Positions 16,325-24,180 of a stretch of DNA of 38,957 nt are shown here, in pieces (position 1 is the stretch's first letter; every line of letters starts with the position of its first letter). Origin of the DNA: a bacterium (lineage in GTDB: Bacteria; Pseudomonadota; Alphaproteobacteria; Rs-D84; CACZYB01); assembly GCA_014803575.1 (NCBI GenBank), contig JAAVBO010000008.1, forward strand, positions 98,985 to 137,941. Direction: 5' to 3'. A model generated the notes under the pieces. That model had not been told where the DNA came from. It saw nothing but the letters and a program-made list of their open reading frames with translations, and did not search any database. Made by a program: the position numbers and the translations under genes.

Positions 16325-17851
16325 ATGTCAAAACAAAACCCAGTAGTTTTATGTATCCTTGACGGTTGGGGATACAACGAAAGTAAAATCGGGAACTCTA
16401 TTGAAATAGCAAATACACCAAATTGGCACAGAATGTTAAATGAGTATCCTCATAACCTTATTGATGCAAGTGGTGAAGCTGTCGGTCTTCCGGACGGACA
16501 AATGGGTAATTCCGAGGTTGGTCATACAAATATTGGTGCAGGTCGTGTTGTTATGCAACTTTTGGGTATGATTGAACAATCTATCAAAAATGACACCTTA
16601 AAAGATAATGAATTTTTAAAGGATTTTATTCAAAAAGTAAAATCTTCAAATGGAGCTTGTCATTTAATAGGTCTTTTATCAGACGGTGGTGTTCACGCAC
16701 ACATTAAACACATTATTGCCCTTGCAAAGGCAGTTGAAAATGCAGGCGTAAAAGTATATCTTCATGCTATAACTGATGGTCGTGATACTCCTCCATCATC
16801 TGCAATTCAATATATGGAAGAGTTTTTAGAGGCAACAAAGGATCTAACAAATCTTGAAATTGCGACTATTTCCGGTCGCTATTATACAATGGATAGAAAT
16901 AAAACCTGGGACAGGACAAAGCTTGCATATGAGGCATTAACCGAAGGTAAAACTATTGATAAATTTATAAATCCGATGGAGGCTATTAAACAATCTTATG
17001 CAAATGGTGTGACTGATGAATTTATCGTTCCAACAGCAAAAGAAGGTTATGATGGTATGAATAACGGCGATGGAGTTTTAATCGCAAACTTCCGTGCTGA
17101 TCGTGTTCGTCAAATTGCTGATGCTCTTGCAAATCCAAATTTTGATAATTTTGAAAGGGATAAAGTCGTTAAATTCTCCGCCCTTCTCGGTATGGCTGAA
17201 TATTCAGTTGAACTTAACGAATTCTATAAAACTTTATTTCCTCAACAAGAATTAAAAAATATTTTTGGTGAGGTGATTGCAAATGCCGGACTTTGCCAAC
17301 TTCGTATCGCAGAAACGGAAAAATATGCTCATGTCACATTTTTCTTTAATGGTGGAGAAGAAAAAACTTTCCATTGTGAAGAAAGAATTTTAATTCCTTC
17401 GCCAAGTGTTGCAACCTATGACTTACAACCTGAAATGTCGGCATATAAAATCACAGAAAAGATTGAGAAGGCATTAAAGGAAGAAAAATTTGATGTAATC
17501 ATAGTCAACTATGCAAACGGAGATATGGTCGGACACACAGGTATTCAACCTGCTGCACAAAAGGCTGCTGAAACTATTGACGAATGTATTGCGAGACTTG
17601 AAAAAGCAGTCCTTGAAAAACACGGTGTTCTTCTTATTACAGCAGATCATGGAAATGTTGAAAAAATGCTTGATAGTGATGGAAAGACTCCATTTACAGC
17701 ACATACAACAAATCCGGTTGAAGCAATTTTAATCGGTGTTGACGGTGTAAAAGAATTACATAGAGGAAAATTGGCGGATATTGCCCCTACTCTTCTTAAA
17801 ATTCTAAATATTCCACAACCTGCGGAAATGACCGGAAAAGCTTTATTTTAA
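16325..17851 (+). CDS. gpmI: 2,3-bisphosphoglycerate-independent phosphoglycerate mutase
   Basis: Interconverts 3- and 2-phosphoglycerate with two metal ions and a phosphoserine intermediate. The 508-residue length is standard. The N-terminal metal site is CILDGWG, the nucleophilic Ser is in GQMGNSEVGHTNIGAGR, HAITDGRDTPP and NFRADRVRQI bind substrate, and the C-terminal metal site is ITADHGNVE plus HTTNPV. The ATG follows ACAGGAGAAAAAAT. It has its own terminator. Together with eno it supplies lower glycolysis. Confidence 0.96.
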   Translation: MSKQNPVVLCILDGWGYNESKIGNSIEIANTPNWHRMLNEYPHNLIDASGEAVGLPDGQMGNSEVGHTNIGAGRVVMQLLGMIEQSIKNDTLKDNEFLKDFIQKVKSSNGACHLIGLLSDGGVHAHIKHIIALAKAVENAGVKVYLHAITDGRDTPPSSAIQYMEEFLEATKDLTNLEIATISGRYYTMDRNKTWDRTKLAYEALTEGKTIDKFINPMEAIKQSYANGVTDEFIVPTAKEGYDGMNNGDGVLIANFRADRVRQIADALANPNFDNFERDKVVKFSALLGMAEYSVELNEFYKTLFPQQELKNIFGEVIANAGLCQLRIAETEKYAHVTFFFNGGEEKTFHCEERILIPSPSVATYDLQPEMSAYKITEKIEKALKEEKFDVIIVNYANGDMVGHTGIQPAAQKAAETIDECIARLEKAVLEKHGVLLITADHGNVEKMLDSDGKTPFTAHTTNPVEAILIGVDGVKELHRGKLADIAPTLLKILNIPQPAEMTGKALF

Positions 17852-17854
17852 AAT

Positions 17855-17888
17855 AAATATCCCCTCTGATTTGAGGGGATATTTTTTA
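17855..17888. terminator. Bidirectional terminator after gpmI
   Basis: ATATCCCCTC / GAGGGGATAT with a six-base loop is followed by a T run on the plus strand. It also fits the end of the convergent 17898-18509 gene. Confidence 0.88.
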
Positions 17889-17897
17889 TACAAATGA

Positions 17898-18509
17898 TTA
17901 TCTAGTTTGACAATATCCATTATAACACCTTGTTCCGGAAGGGCAAGTACATCCTGTATACTCTCCGTCACATTTGTTTTGACAAGTTTTACCAACCCAA
18001 CTGCTACTACTGGAACTGCTGTTATTATCTGATACGCAAGAATAGATTTTTCTATTGCTACCGTCACCAGCAGTAGAGCCTGTCATATGATATCCTGGTA
18101 AACAACCAAAAAAACAACTTTCTGAAGTTGTAGAAATAAAGGTCTTAGTACTACAACCATTATTATAATAATATTTATAAACAGAACATCCACCTTCATA
18201 AAATGCATTGGCAGGAAGTTTAGAATCTTCACAGCAAAAATTAAAAGCTTTATCATTATCTTCTACGGTAAGAGTTGATTTATTTCCCTTAGTATATCCC
18301 GATTTACAAGTCCATTTGCAATCATTTTCATTAGGAGTAGCATTTTCCGGAATACTGTCAGGACAACATTTATCACCTCTTAGAGTATACCCCTTTTCAC
18401 AAGTGATAGGCATACACTGGTAGAAGGTTTGAGCGTTAGTATTAGCAGGTATTAATGTAGAGATAAGACCTGTGGCAGTTAGGTATAAAATTTTGTTATT
18501 AAGTTTCAT
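17898..18509 (-). CDS. Secreted cysteine-rich protein
   Basis: I do not recognise the family. The 203-residue protein starts with a signal peptide (KILYLTATGLISTLIPANTNA) and has about 20 Cys in the mature part, often as C-x-x-G-Y units (CEKGYTLRG, CKSGYTKG, CLPGYHMTG). The end is an EGF-like or disulfide-knot-like block (CQNKCDGEYTGCTCPSGTRCYNGYCQTR) after a poly-Ser linker. No lipobox or TM anchor is visible. The ATG follows AAAGGAAAAAAAC. The C-x-x-G-Y style is shared with the gene at 19020 and with the C-terminal part of the gene at 32736. Confidence 0.75.
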   Translation of the reverse strand: MKLNNKILYLTATGLISTLIPANTNAQTFYQCMPITCEKGYTLRGDKCCPDSIPENATPNENDCKWTCKSGYTKGNKSTLTVEDNDKAFNFCCEDSKLPANAFYEGGCSVYKYYYNNGCSTKTFISTTSESCFFGCLPGYHMTGSTAGDGSNRKIYSCVSDNNSSSSSSSWVGKTCQNKCDGEYTGCTCPSGTRCYNGYCQTR

Positions 18510-18572
18510 GTTTTTTTCCTTTCGTTTTGTTGTTAATAAAAATCTTCTCGGGAGGGAGTTTGGTTTCTATGT

Positions 18573-18628
18573 CGCCATCCCCCTACACCCCCCTATGGGG
18601 GATGGCGCGTAATTAACTTCGTAATTAC
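18573..18628. repeat. Bipartite hairpin repeat, copy 1
   Basis: GCCATCCCC / GGGGATGGC (18574-18606) encloses a second C6 run, so the G block can pair with either of two C blocks. One base further on is a second hairpin, GTAATTA-acttcg-TAATTAC (18609-18628). The stem bases differ from copies 2 and 3 but remain complementary, and the CTTC loop is kept. Confidence 0.75.
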
Positions 18629-18712
18629 GAACTTAGTGCTTCATTTATGTTTATTTTCATTTTGTTTTCTCACTCCTTTGTTAATTAATAAATTCTTGTA
18701 GAAGGTTCCCAG

Positions 18713-18793
18713 TCAGCAAACGGTCACCCCCAACCCCCCGAAGGGGTGACCGTAGTCACTTCGTTCCTTTTGTGCTGATTTATTTTTTCCCAT
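18713..18793 (-). CDS. Candidate 26-residue mini-ORF reading through hairpin copy 2
   Basis: An ATG at 18793 follows AAAGAGGGG at about nine bases and opens a 26-codon frame (MGKNKSAQKERSDYGHPFG...) that reads through the GC hairpin and stops at TGA. It begins 17 bases after the stop of the mini-ORF at 18810. Translation is not proven. The ribosome binding site is the main argument. Confidence 0.35.
   Translation of the reverse strand: MGKNKSAQKERSDYGHPFGGLGVTVC
18721..18752. repeat. Bipartite hairpin repeat, copy 2
   Basis: CGGTCACCCC / GGGGTGACCG encloses a C6 run. On the minus strand the inner pairing gives CCCC-TTC-GGGG. The accompanying AT hairpin is degenerate here, although the CTTCG loop sequence is present (18758-18762). 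TCAGC and GCTGA flank the element and could form an outer stem. Confidence 0.7.
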
Positions 18794-18809
18794 TCTAGTT
18801 TTCCCCTCT

Positions 18810-18944
18810 TTAATTAATAGTTTTCTTTTTCGAGTAGAGTAATTCATACACTCCCCTCTTTGTCACAAGGCGACCCCCGTATCCCCCCTTGCGGGGTCGC
18901 CTGTAATTGTCTTCACAATTACTTACTTGTTGATTTTCTTTCAT
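18810..18944 (-). CDS. Candidate 44-residue mini-ORF reading through hairpin copy 3
   Basis: The ATG at 18944 has a very strong ribosome binding site (GGAGGAG, six-base spacing). The 44-codon frame MKENQQVSNCEDNYRRPRKG... reads through both hairpins of copy 3 without a stop and ends in a Lys-rich tail at TAA. It is missing from the ORF track because of its length. It has no similarity that I recognise. It could be a leader peptide or a by-product of the repeat's structure. Confidence 0.45.
   Translation of the reverse strand: MKENQQVSNCEDNYRRPRKGGYGGRLVTKRGVYELLYSKKKTIN
18869..18922. repeat. Bipartite hairpin repeat, copy 3
   Basis: GGCGACCCC / GGGGTCGCC (18869-18901) with an internal C6 run is followed one base later by GTAATTG-tcttca-CAATTAC (18903-18922). 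The G to A and C to T differences from copy 1 occur as pairs, so both stems remain intact. Confidence 0.75.
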
Positions 18945-19019
18945 ATTATTCTCCTCCATATATTCTCGGGAGGGAGGAAGTGAAGACCATGAACAAAAAA
19001 ACTTCCTCCCATTTTCTTT

Positions 19020-19439
19020 CTACTTCCAACTCTTACTTGTTGCTACATACTCCTTTAACCCATACCCGCTTGGACAAGCTCCGCTCTTTACCTGAGTCAA
19101 ACTGTACCCGCTCGGACACTTGCCATCGGTAATCAAAGTCGCTACATAACCGGAAGGGCAAGTTATAGCTTCACAGCTCTTGCGATCATTACTCGCAAAA
19201 GACCCATCAATACAGTTCTTGCAACTCCTTGAAGATATATCGTAGTATTTTGACAGAGTCCCGCATTCGCACTTGCCATTAGTGTACGTCGCCTTCTCCG
19301 AACAGTAATTAATCGACGCAGGCACGCAGTACTCCTGTAAGATTTCTGTTATGGTTTTTGTTTTTGAGTGAACAGCTATTTCTCCTCCATAAAATAGCAA
19401 ATTACTAATGAAAAGTATTTTTAATAAGTTTTTTTTCAT
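19020..19439 (-). CDS. Secreted cysteine-rich protein with CPSGY repeats
   Basis: The 139-residue protein has a signal peptide (KNLLKILFISNLLFYGGEIAVHS) and about a dozen Cys. The C-terminal third has three tandem units of C-P-S-G-Y followed by about 11 residues (CPSGYVATLITDGK, CPSGYSLTQVKSGA, CPSGYGLKEYVATS). I do not recognise a named family. The similar C-x-x-G-Y style makes it a likely relative of the 17898 gene. The codons in the second half (CCG, CTC, CGC, TCG) are richer in GC than those of the neighbours, which may hint at recent acquisition. The ATG follows AAAGGGGAATAAT. Upstream is a long structured leader. Confidence 0.72.
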   Translation of the reverse strand: MKKNLLKILFISNLLFYGGEIAVHSKTKTITEILQEYCVPASINYCSEKATYTNGKCECGTLSKYYDISSRSCKNCIDGSFASNDRKSCEAITCPSGYVATLITDGKCPSGYSLTQVKSGACPSGYGLKEYVATSKSWK

Positions 19440-19454
19440 ATTATTCCCCTTTCT

Positions 19455-19718
19455 TTTTGTGTTATAAGCACAAAAATATTCTTTACTATTCTCGTATCAA
19501 AGAAAATGTTGGGGGAGTTAGTTAATCATATGTAAGAATGACTTCCTTGGCCTTTGGGGAAAAATCCCTTGGACATACGCCAAAGACTCCCCCAAAAGAT
19601 AAAGGGGGAACACTTTTTCGGGACATAAACACAAAGAGAATATGCTCCGCTTACATAAAGGATTAACTACAATCCCGTATCATCTCTGATACTAAGTTTG
19701 AATATAGATTCAAACCTA
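19455..19718 (-). ncRNA. Candidate structured leader or non-coding RNA
   Basis: Between a minus-strand promoter (19724-19752) and the 19439 gene lie about 260 bases without an ORF but with many hairpins. These include GTTTGAAT/ATTCAAAC (19696-19715), GTATCA/TGATAC (19677-19692) and GGATT/AATCC. A G5 block at 19589-19593 (minus strand) can pair either with an upstream C5 (19604-19608) or, as GGGGGAGT (19593-19586), with the downstream ACTCCCCC (19518-19511). The mutually exclusive pairings are riboswitch-like. No known RNA family was recognised, and the strand is inferred from the promoter. Confidence 0.45.
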
Positions 19719-19723
19719 ATTTT

Positions 19724-19752
19724 ATAATAAGATATTAAAACAAACTTTTCAA
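19724..19752 (-). promoter_or_regulatory. Promoter of the structured leader and the 19020-19439 gene
   Basis: On the minus strand TTGAAA and TATTAT are separated by 17 bases. Confidence 0.55.
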
Positions 19753-19786
19753 GAAAAAAATAACCCCTCAAACGAGGGGCTTTTTA
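19753..19786 (-). terminator. Terminator of the 19797-20435 gene
   Basis: CCCCTC / GAGGGG with a four-base loop has a T7 run on the minus strand. It overlaps nothing else. Confidence 0.85.
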
Positions 19787-19796
19787 ATAACTATAA

Positions 19797-20435
19797 TTAT
19801 CTTTGATTATCTTTTAATTGTTGGGAAATAGAATCCATTACTAATTGCTTTTTACTTACTGTTAATAATTCAGAATGATTTGTTAAAGAATATAAGAATA
19901 CATCTTCATTTAATAACACATCATAAAGTCTTCCTTCTTTCTCTTTAATAAGAGTTTCAAGAATCTTATCACGATTCAATAAATGACTGAATATATCAAA
20001 ACTTCTTTTTAATAATTCTATTTTTTTATCAGATTCTATACTTACTTTATAACCAGCTCTATATCTCATAGCTTCTAAATCAGAATTATATATATCTATT
20101 AAAACAGATAAAAGTGTATATACAGAAGCAGTTCTTTGGAATAAATCAAAAAATCCTCCAAACATATCAATAACATTTTCATCTTCTATTTTATTAAATT
20201 TATCAGATAAAGTTTCCATTTTTTTTGAAGGTTCATGCAAATCCTCTTCTGTAAAAGTAGTTGATTTAGTGGAAACGAAGTAATTATAATAAAAGTATCC
20301 ATTTTTATCATAAAAATCTTTTCGTTGGTCAATGAATCTTTCTAATTCACTATCTACTTTGTCATAATCCCAATAATCTACATTTGATATTGTAGGATTA
20401 AGATTTATTTCTATTGAAGAATTTACTTTATTCAT
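19797..20435 (-). CDS. Hypothetical acidic helical protein
   Basis: I do not recognise this 212-residue protein. It is acidic, soluble and mostly helical, with Tyr/Asp-rich stretches near the N-terminus (VDYWDYDKVDSELERF, GYFYYNYF). A hydrophobic helix lies around VIDMFGGFFDLFQRTASVYTLLSVLIDIYN and helical repeats follow to the end. It has no signal peptide. It has its own promoter and terminator and an AAAAGAGGT ribosome binding site, so it is an autonomous orphan like the genes at 1056 and 2377. Confidence 0.7.
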   Translation of the reverse strand: MNKVNSSIEINLNPTISNVDYWDYDKVDSELERFIDQRKDFYDKNGYFYYNYFVSTKSTTFTEEDLHEPSKKMETLSDKFNKIEDENVIDMFGGFFDLFQRTASVYTLLSVLIDIYNSDLEAMRYRAGYKVSIESDKKIELLKRSFDIFSHLLNRDKILETLIKEKEGRLYDVLLNEDVFLYSLTNHSELLTVSKKQLVMDSISQQLKDNQR

Positions 20436-20477
20436 TTTTATACCTCTTTTTTTTGTTAATTTTAACTAACGAATCTC

Positions 20478-20505
20478 ATATTAAACAAAAAAAAACAAAT
20501 GTCAA
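20478..20505 (-). promoter_or_regulatory. Promoter of the 19797-20435 gene
   Basis: On the minus strand TTGACA and TAATAT are separated by 16 bases. The spacer is TTTG, a T9 run and GTT, nearly the same as the promoter at 970-997. Confidence 0.65.
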
Positions 20506-20596
20506 TATGTTTTTTATATAAAAAATAACACCAATAAAAACTAGGACTTTACTTATCTTGTATAAATATATTTATAACTTTTATATATTTCCCCAC

Positions 20597-20625
20597 TTGT
20601 AAAAGTTCGCGAATCGTGTTATTAT
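20597..20625 (+). promoter_or_regulatory. Promoter of a candidate small RNA
   Basis: TTGTAA and TATTAT are 17 bases apart on the plus strand, with TGT before the -10 box. No plus-strand ORF follows before the end of rppH. Confidence 0.45.
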
Positions 20626-20631
20626 ATATTT

Positions 20632-20693
20632 ATACATTGATAGTTAAGACAAACAACTCTTTGTAAGGTTGACTACCTTTAAAGGGATTTTTT
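20632..20693 (+). ncRNA. Candidate small RNA of about 60 nt
   Basis: Downstream of the 20597-20625 promoter the sequence can form ACAAA-caactc-TTTGT (20649-20664) and then AAGGT-tgact-ACCTT (20665-20679), followed by AAAGGGA and a T6 run at 20688-20693. Promoter, two hairpins and a T run without an ORF suggest a short trans-acting or antisense RNA ending at the rppH stop codon. The terminator stem is weak. Confidence 0.35.
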
Positions 20694-20694
20694 A

Positions 20695-21189
20695 TTACCT
20701 ATTTAAAATATTTAAAAATTTTGTAATAACTTCTTTATAGACTTCTTGTTTAAATTGAATTACTTTTTCTGTAAGTGATAAAGAAAGTGAAGTCCAGATA
20801 TAATCTTCAAATTCATCTGACGGGATTTTTATTTCATCATCATTTCCGGTAAATTTTACAAGGAACCACTTTTGGATTTGACCGGTTACATCTTCGTAAT
20901 ACTTTTTTGACTTTCTTATATCTTCGGGAAAATCATATTTATAGAGTTTTTCATCTGTATATATTATTTGAGCGGAGGTTATACCTGTTTCTTCGGCTAA
21001 TTCACGAAGTGCAGCAATCTCTTCTGTTTCGCCGATATCGACACCACCTTGTGGAAATTGCCAATTTCCTGTTTTGCTATTTAATCTTTTACAAAAAAGG
21101 ACCTTTTTATTATCATTAAAAACGATTATACCAACATTTTTACGGTAAAGTTTACCGTCTATTGTCATATAGTCCGAATTATCTCGCAT
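20695..21189 (-). CDS. rppH: RNA pyrophosphohydrolase (Nudix)
   Basis: Removes pyrophosphate from 5'-triphosphate RNA or hydrolyses diadenosine polyphosphates. The Nudix box GGVDIGETEEIAALRELAEETG is complete. NVGIIVFNDNKKVLFCKR, WQFPQGG and the later QKWFLVKF strand match RppH. The ORF track starts at 21204, but the first codons (AAAGGAAG) are the ribosome binding site of the ATG at 21189, so 164 residues is preferred. The ssb terminator sits just upstream, overlapping the region before this start. Confidence 0.88.
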   Translation of the reverse strand: MRDNSDYMTIDGKLYRKNVGIIVFNDNKKVLFCKRLNSKTGNWQFPQGGVDIGETEEIAALRELAEETGITSAQIIYTDEKLYKYDFPEDIRKSKKYYEDVTGQIQKWFLVKFTGNDDEIKIPSDEFEDYIWTSLSLSLTEKVIQFKQEVYKEVITKFLNILNR

Positions 21190-21202
21190 AATACTTCCTT
21201 TC

Positions 21203-21233
21203 AAAAAAAGCAGGGTGTTTGCCCTGCTCTTAT
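21203..21233 (-). terminator. ssb terminator
   Basis: On the minus strand AGCAGGG / CCCTGCT with a six-base loop is followed by a T7 run. Confidence 0.9.
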
Positions 21234-21236
21234 TTA

Positions 21237-21686
21237 TTAAAATGGGATTTCATCGTCAATATCTACGGCTGTATCGGAATTATCCCAACCTGCATCAGAT
21301 GAACCCATAGAATCAGAAGATTCATAATCAGAGCCAGATGATTTATCAAGCATAATCATATAAGCATTGAAACCTGATAAAACAATTTCTGTTGAATATT
21401 TATCGGCACCGCTTGCATCTTGCCATTTACGAGTGCGAAGTTGACCTTCGACATAAACCTTTGAACCCTTTTTTAAATATTTTTCAGCTACATCAGCAAG
21501 TCCTGGTGAGAATATAACAACTCTGTGCCATTCTGTTCTGTCTTTTTTTTCACCACTTTTGTCCTTCCAAGTCTCACTTGTCGCGATATTGAAAGTAACA
21601 ATTTTATTTCCATCTTGTGAATGTTTTACTTCTGGATCCTTTCCAAGATTTCCAACCAATATAACTTTATTTATTGATCCTGCCAT
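21237..21686 (-). CDS. ssb: Single-stranded DNA-binding protein
   Basis: Binds ssDNA during replication and repair. The OB-fold begins [17 protein letters not shown] and includes [37 protein letters not shown] Ser/Gly/Asp-rich linker (residues about 117-142) leads to the acidic tip DDEIPF that recruits partner proteins. The 149-residue length is typical. It lies downstream of eno with a terminator between the two. Confidence 0.96.
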   Translation of the reverse strand: MAGSINKVILVGNLGKDPEVKHSQDGNKIVTFNIATSETWKDKSGEKKDRTEWHRVVIFSPGLADVAEKYLKKGSKVYVEGQLRTRKWQDASGADKYSTEIVLSGFNAYMIMLDKSSGSDYESSDSMGSSDAGWDNSDTAVDIDDEIPF

Positions 21687-21704
21687 ATTATTTTCTCCTT
21701 TTTA

Positions 21705-21741
21705 AAAATCAAGTCCGAGTATAAAACTCAGACTTGATTGT
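21705..21741 (-). terminator. eno terminator
   Basis: On the minus strand AATCAAGTCTGAGT / ACTCGGACTTGATT forms a 14-bp stem with one G-T mismatch, followed by TTTTAAAAA. Confidence 0.8.
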
Positions 21742-21749
21742 TTTTATAA

Positions 21750-23033
<1,284 letters not shown>

Positions 23034-23125
23034 TCATTTATTAATTTTAGATATGTGTTTGATTATAATACCTTGCTTTTTATTTTGCAAGTATCTATTT
23101 AGAAAATAAACTTATAATTAATAAA

Positions 23126-23158
23126 AAATAAAAAAGGAGTTAATTTATAACTCCCTTT
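23126..23158 (-). terminator. Terminator of the OmpA-family lipoprotein gene
   Basis: On the minus strand GGGAGTTA / TAACTCC with a five-base loop is followed by T6. Confidence 0.85.
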
Positions 23159-23162
23159 ATAT

Positions 23163-23825
23163 TTATTCAACCGGTGTAAGTTTTATTTCTACACGTCGAT
23201 TTTGTTCACGACCTGTTGATGTGCCGTTTGAAGCTATAGGATAATCAGGTCCATATCCTTCAATTGTAAATCTTGAAGATTTTACACCTTGACCTTGAAG
23301 ATATTTTGCAACAGCATTTGCACGGTTATATGATAAAGTCATATTAGTTGCACGTGTTCCTGTGCTGTCTGTATGTCCGATAACTTCTATATTTGTTTTA
23401 TCGTATTTTGCCAAAACTTTTGCAACAGAATTTAGGACATCATAAAAACTTGCTGAAATATCATAAGAGTTAGTTTTAAAAGTGATATTTCCGGGCATAT
23501 TCAATGTGATATTATTACCAACTTTTGATACGCTTACACCTGTGCCTTGTAATTCTTGGCGAAGAAGTTTATCTTGGTTATCCATATAAACACCGATACC
23601 ACCGCCAACAGCAGCACCAGCCAAAGCTCCGGTTAACATATGTTTACCACGATTTTTTGAATTAGATGTTGCTGCACCGATAGCAGCACCGGCAAATGCA
23701 CCAATTCCAGTTCCTACGGCAGTTTTGCTTGCCTTCGTTTCACCAGTATATGGATCAGTTGTTGTACAAGATGTTGTCAAAAGTGACATACAAATTGCAA
23801 TAAGTGATAATTTTTGAAATTTCAT
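23163..23825 (-). CDS. OmpA-family outer-membrane lipoprotein
   Basis: A YiaD/Pal-like lipoprotein of 220 residues. The signal peptide ends in the lipobox LTTSC (Cys20). Residues about 35-82 are a glycine-zipper segment (GTGIGAFAGAAIGAATS, GALAGAAVGGGIGVYMD). Residues about 105-220 are a full OmpA peptidoglycan-binding domain with GHTDSTG, LSYNRANAVAKYL and QNRRVEIKL. It anchors the outer membrane to peptidoglycan. It starts two bases after a small basic gene and is probably translated with it. No TolB lies next to it, so it is not obviously the Pal of the Tol system at 34430. Confidence 0.92.
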   Translation of the reverse strand: MKFQKLSLIAICMSLLTTSCTTTDPYTGETKASKTAVGTGIGAFAGAAIGAATSNSKNRGKHMLTGALAGAAVGGGIGVYMDNQDKLLRQELQGTGVSVSKVGNNITLNMPGNITFKTNSYDISASFYDVLNSVAKVLAKYDKTNIEVIGHTDSTGTRATNMTLSYNRANAVAKYLQGQGVKSSRFTIEGYGPDYPIASNGTSTGREQNRRVEIKLTPVE

Positions 23826-23827
23826 TT

Positions 23828-24052
23828 TTATCTCCTTTCTCCTCTATTTTTTAAAGCGGTTTCAAAAATTTTTACTAATATACTTTTATTTTTTAAAATA
23901 TCATCAAAATATTTAGCTTTTAATATTTGAGCATTTAATTTATAAATTTTTTTATAAGTAATTTTCTTTTTATATCTTTTATTTCTTCTTTGCTTATCTG
24001 ACAATCTTTCATTCTCTTCGCAATACTTTTCATATACATTATTAATAATCAT
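23828..24052 (-). CDS. Small basic hypothetical protein
   Basis: An unrecognised 74-residue protein, very rich in Lys, Arg, Asn and Tyr (KQRRNKRYKKKITYKKIYKL) and helical. Its ATG follows CTAAAGGATTTAAT, and its 3' end carries the ribosome binding site of the OmpA-family lipoprotein gene, so translation is likely coupled. It could bind nucleic acid, judging only by charge. Confidence 0.55.
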   Translation of the reverse strand: MIINNVYEKYCEENERLSDKQRRNKRYKKKITYKKIYKLNAQILKAKYFDDILKNKSILVKIFETALKNRGERR

Positions 24053-24132
24053 ATTAAATCCTTTAGCTCTCTATTTTTTATTAGTATTAGAAATGAAATA
24101 TTTTTATAACATAAACAAAAAAGAATTACAAT

Positions 24133-24168
24133 AAAAAAAATCCCATATTATAAAAATATAGGATTTTT
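24133..24168. terminator. Terminator downstream of the 24181-24792 lipoprotein gene
   Basis: AAAATCC..TATT / AATA..GGATTTTT forms an interrupted hairpin with T runs on both strands. Confidence 0.65.
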
Positions 24169-24180
24169 AAATTTTACTAT

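Larger units (their letters stand above)
18510..19019. other. Gene-poor 510-bp spacer with hairpin repeats and mini-ORFs
   Basis: This stretch contains three bipartite hairpin repeats and two mini-ORFs with ribosome binding sites. It also contains a short RBS-ATG (18660, MKININEALSS then TAA), two copies of TTCTCGGGAGGGAG (18545-18558 and 18963-18976), and an inverted repeat GGGAGGAAGT / ACTTCCTCCC (18972-18981 and 19001-19010). No normal-sized gene is visible. The ORF-track entry at 18860-19132 reads the antisense of the repeat and of the next gene. Confidence 0.7.

Noticed and set aside
18573-18922. Hairpin cluster as a CRISPR array
   Set aside because: Only three units are present, the repeat sequences differ, the spacing is not constant (114 to 117 bases between units), and no cas genes are nearby.
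18860-19132. 90-residue plus-strand ORF across the repeat and the 3' end of the 19020 gene
   Set aside because: It is antisense to hairpin copy 3 and to a convincing signal-peptide gene, has no ribosome binding site, and its sequence follows the palindrome.
19511-19593. Possible tRNA-like cloverleaf closed by GGGGGAG/CTCCCCC
   Set aside because: There is no TTC-containing T-arm, no recognisable anticodon arm and no D-arm consensus. It is better described as a generic structured RNA.
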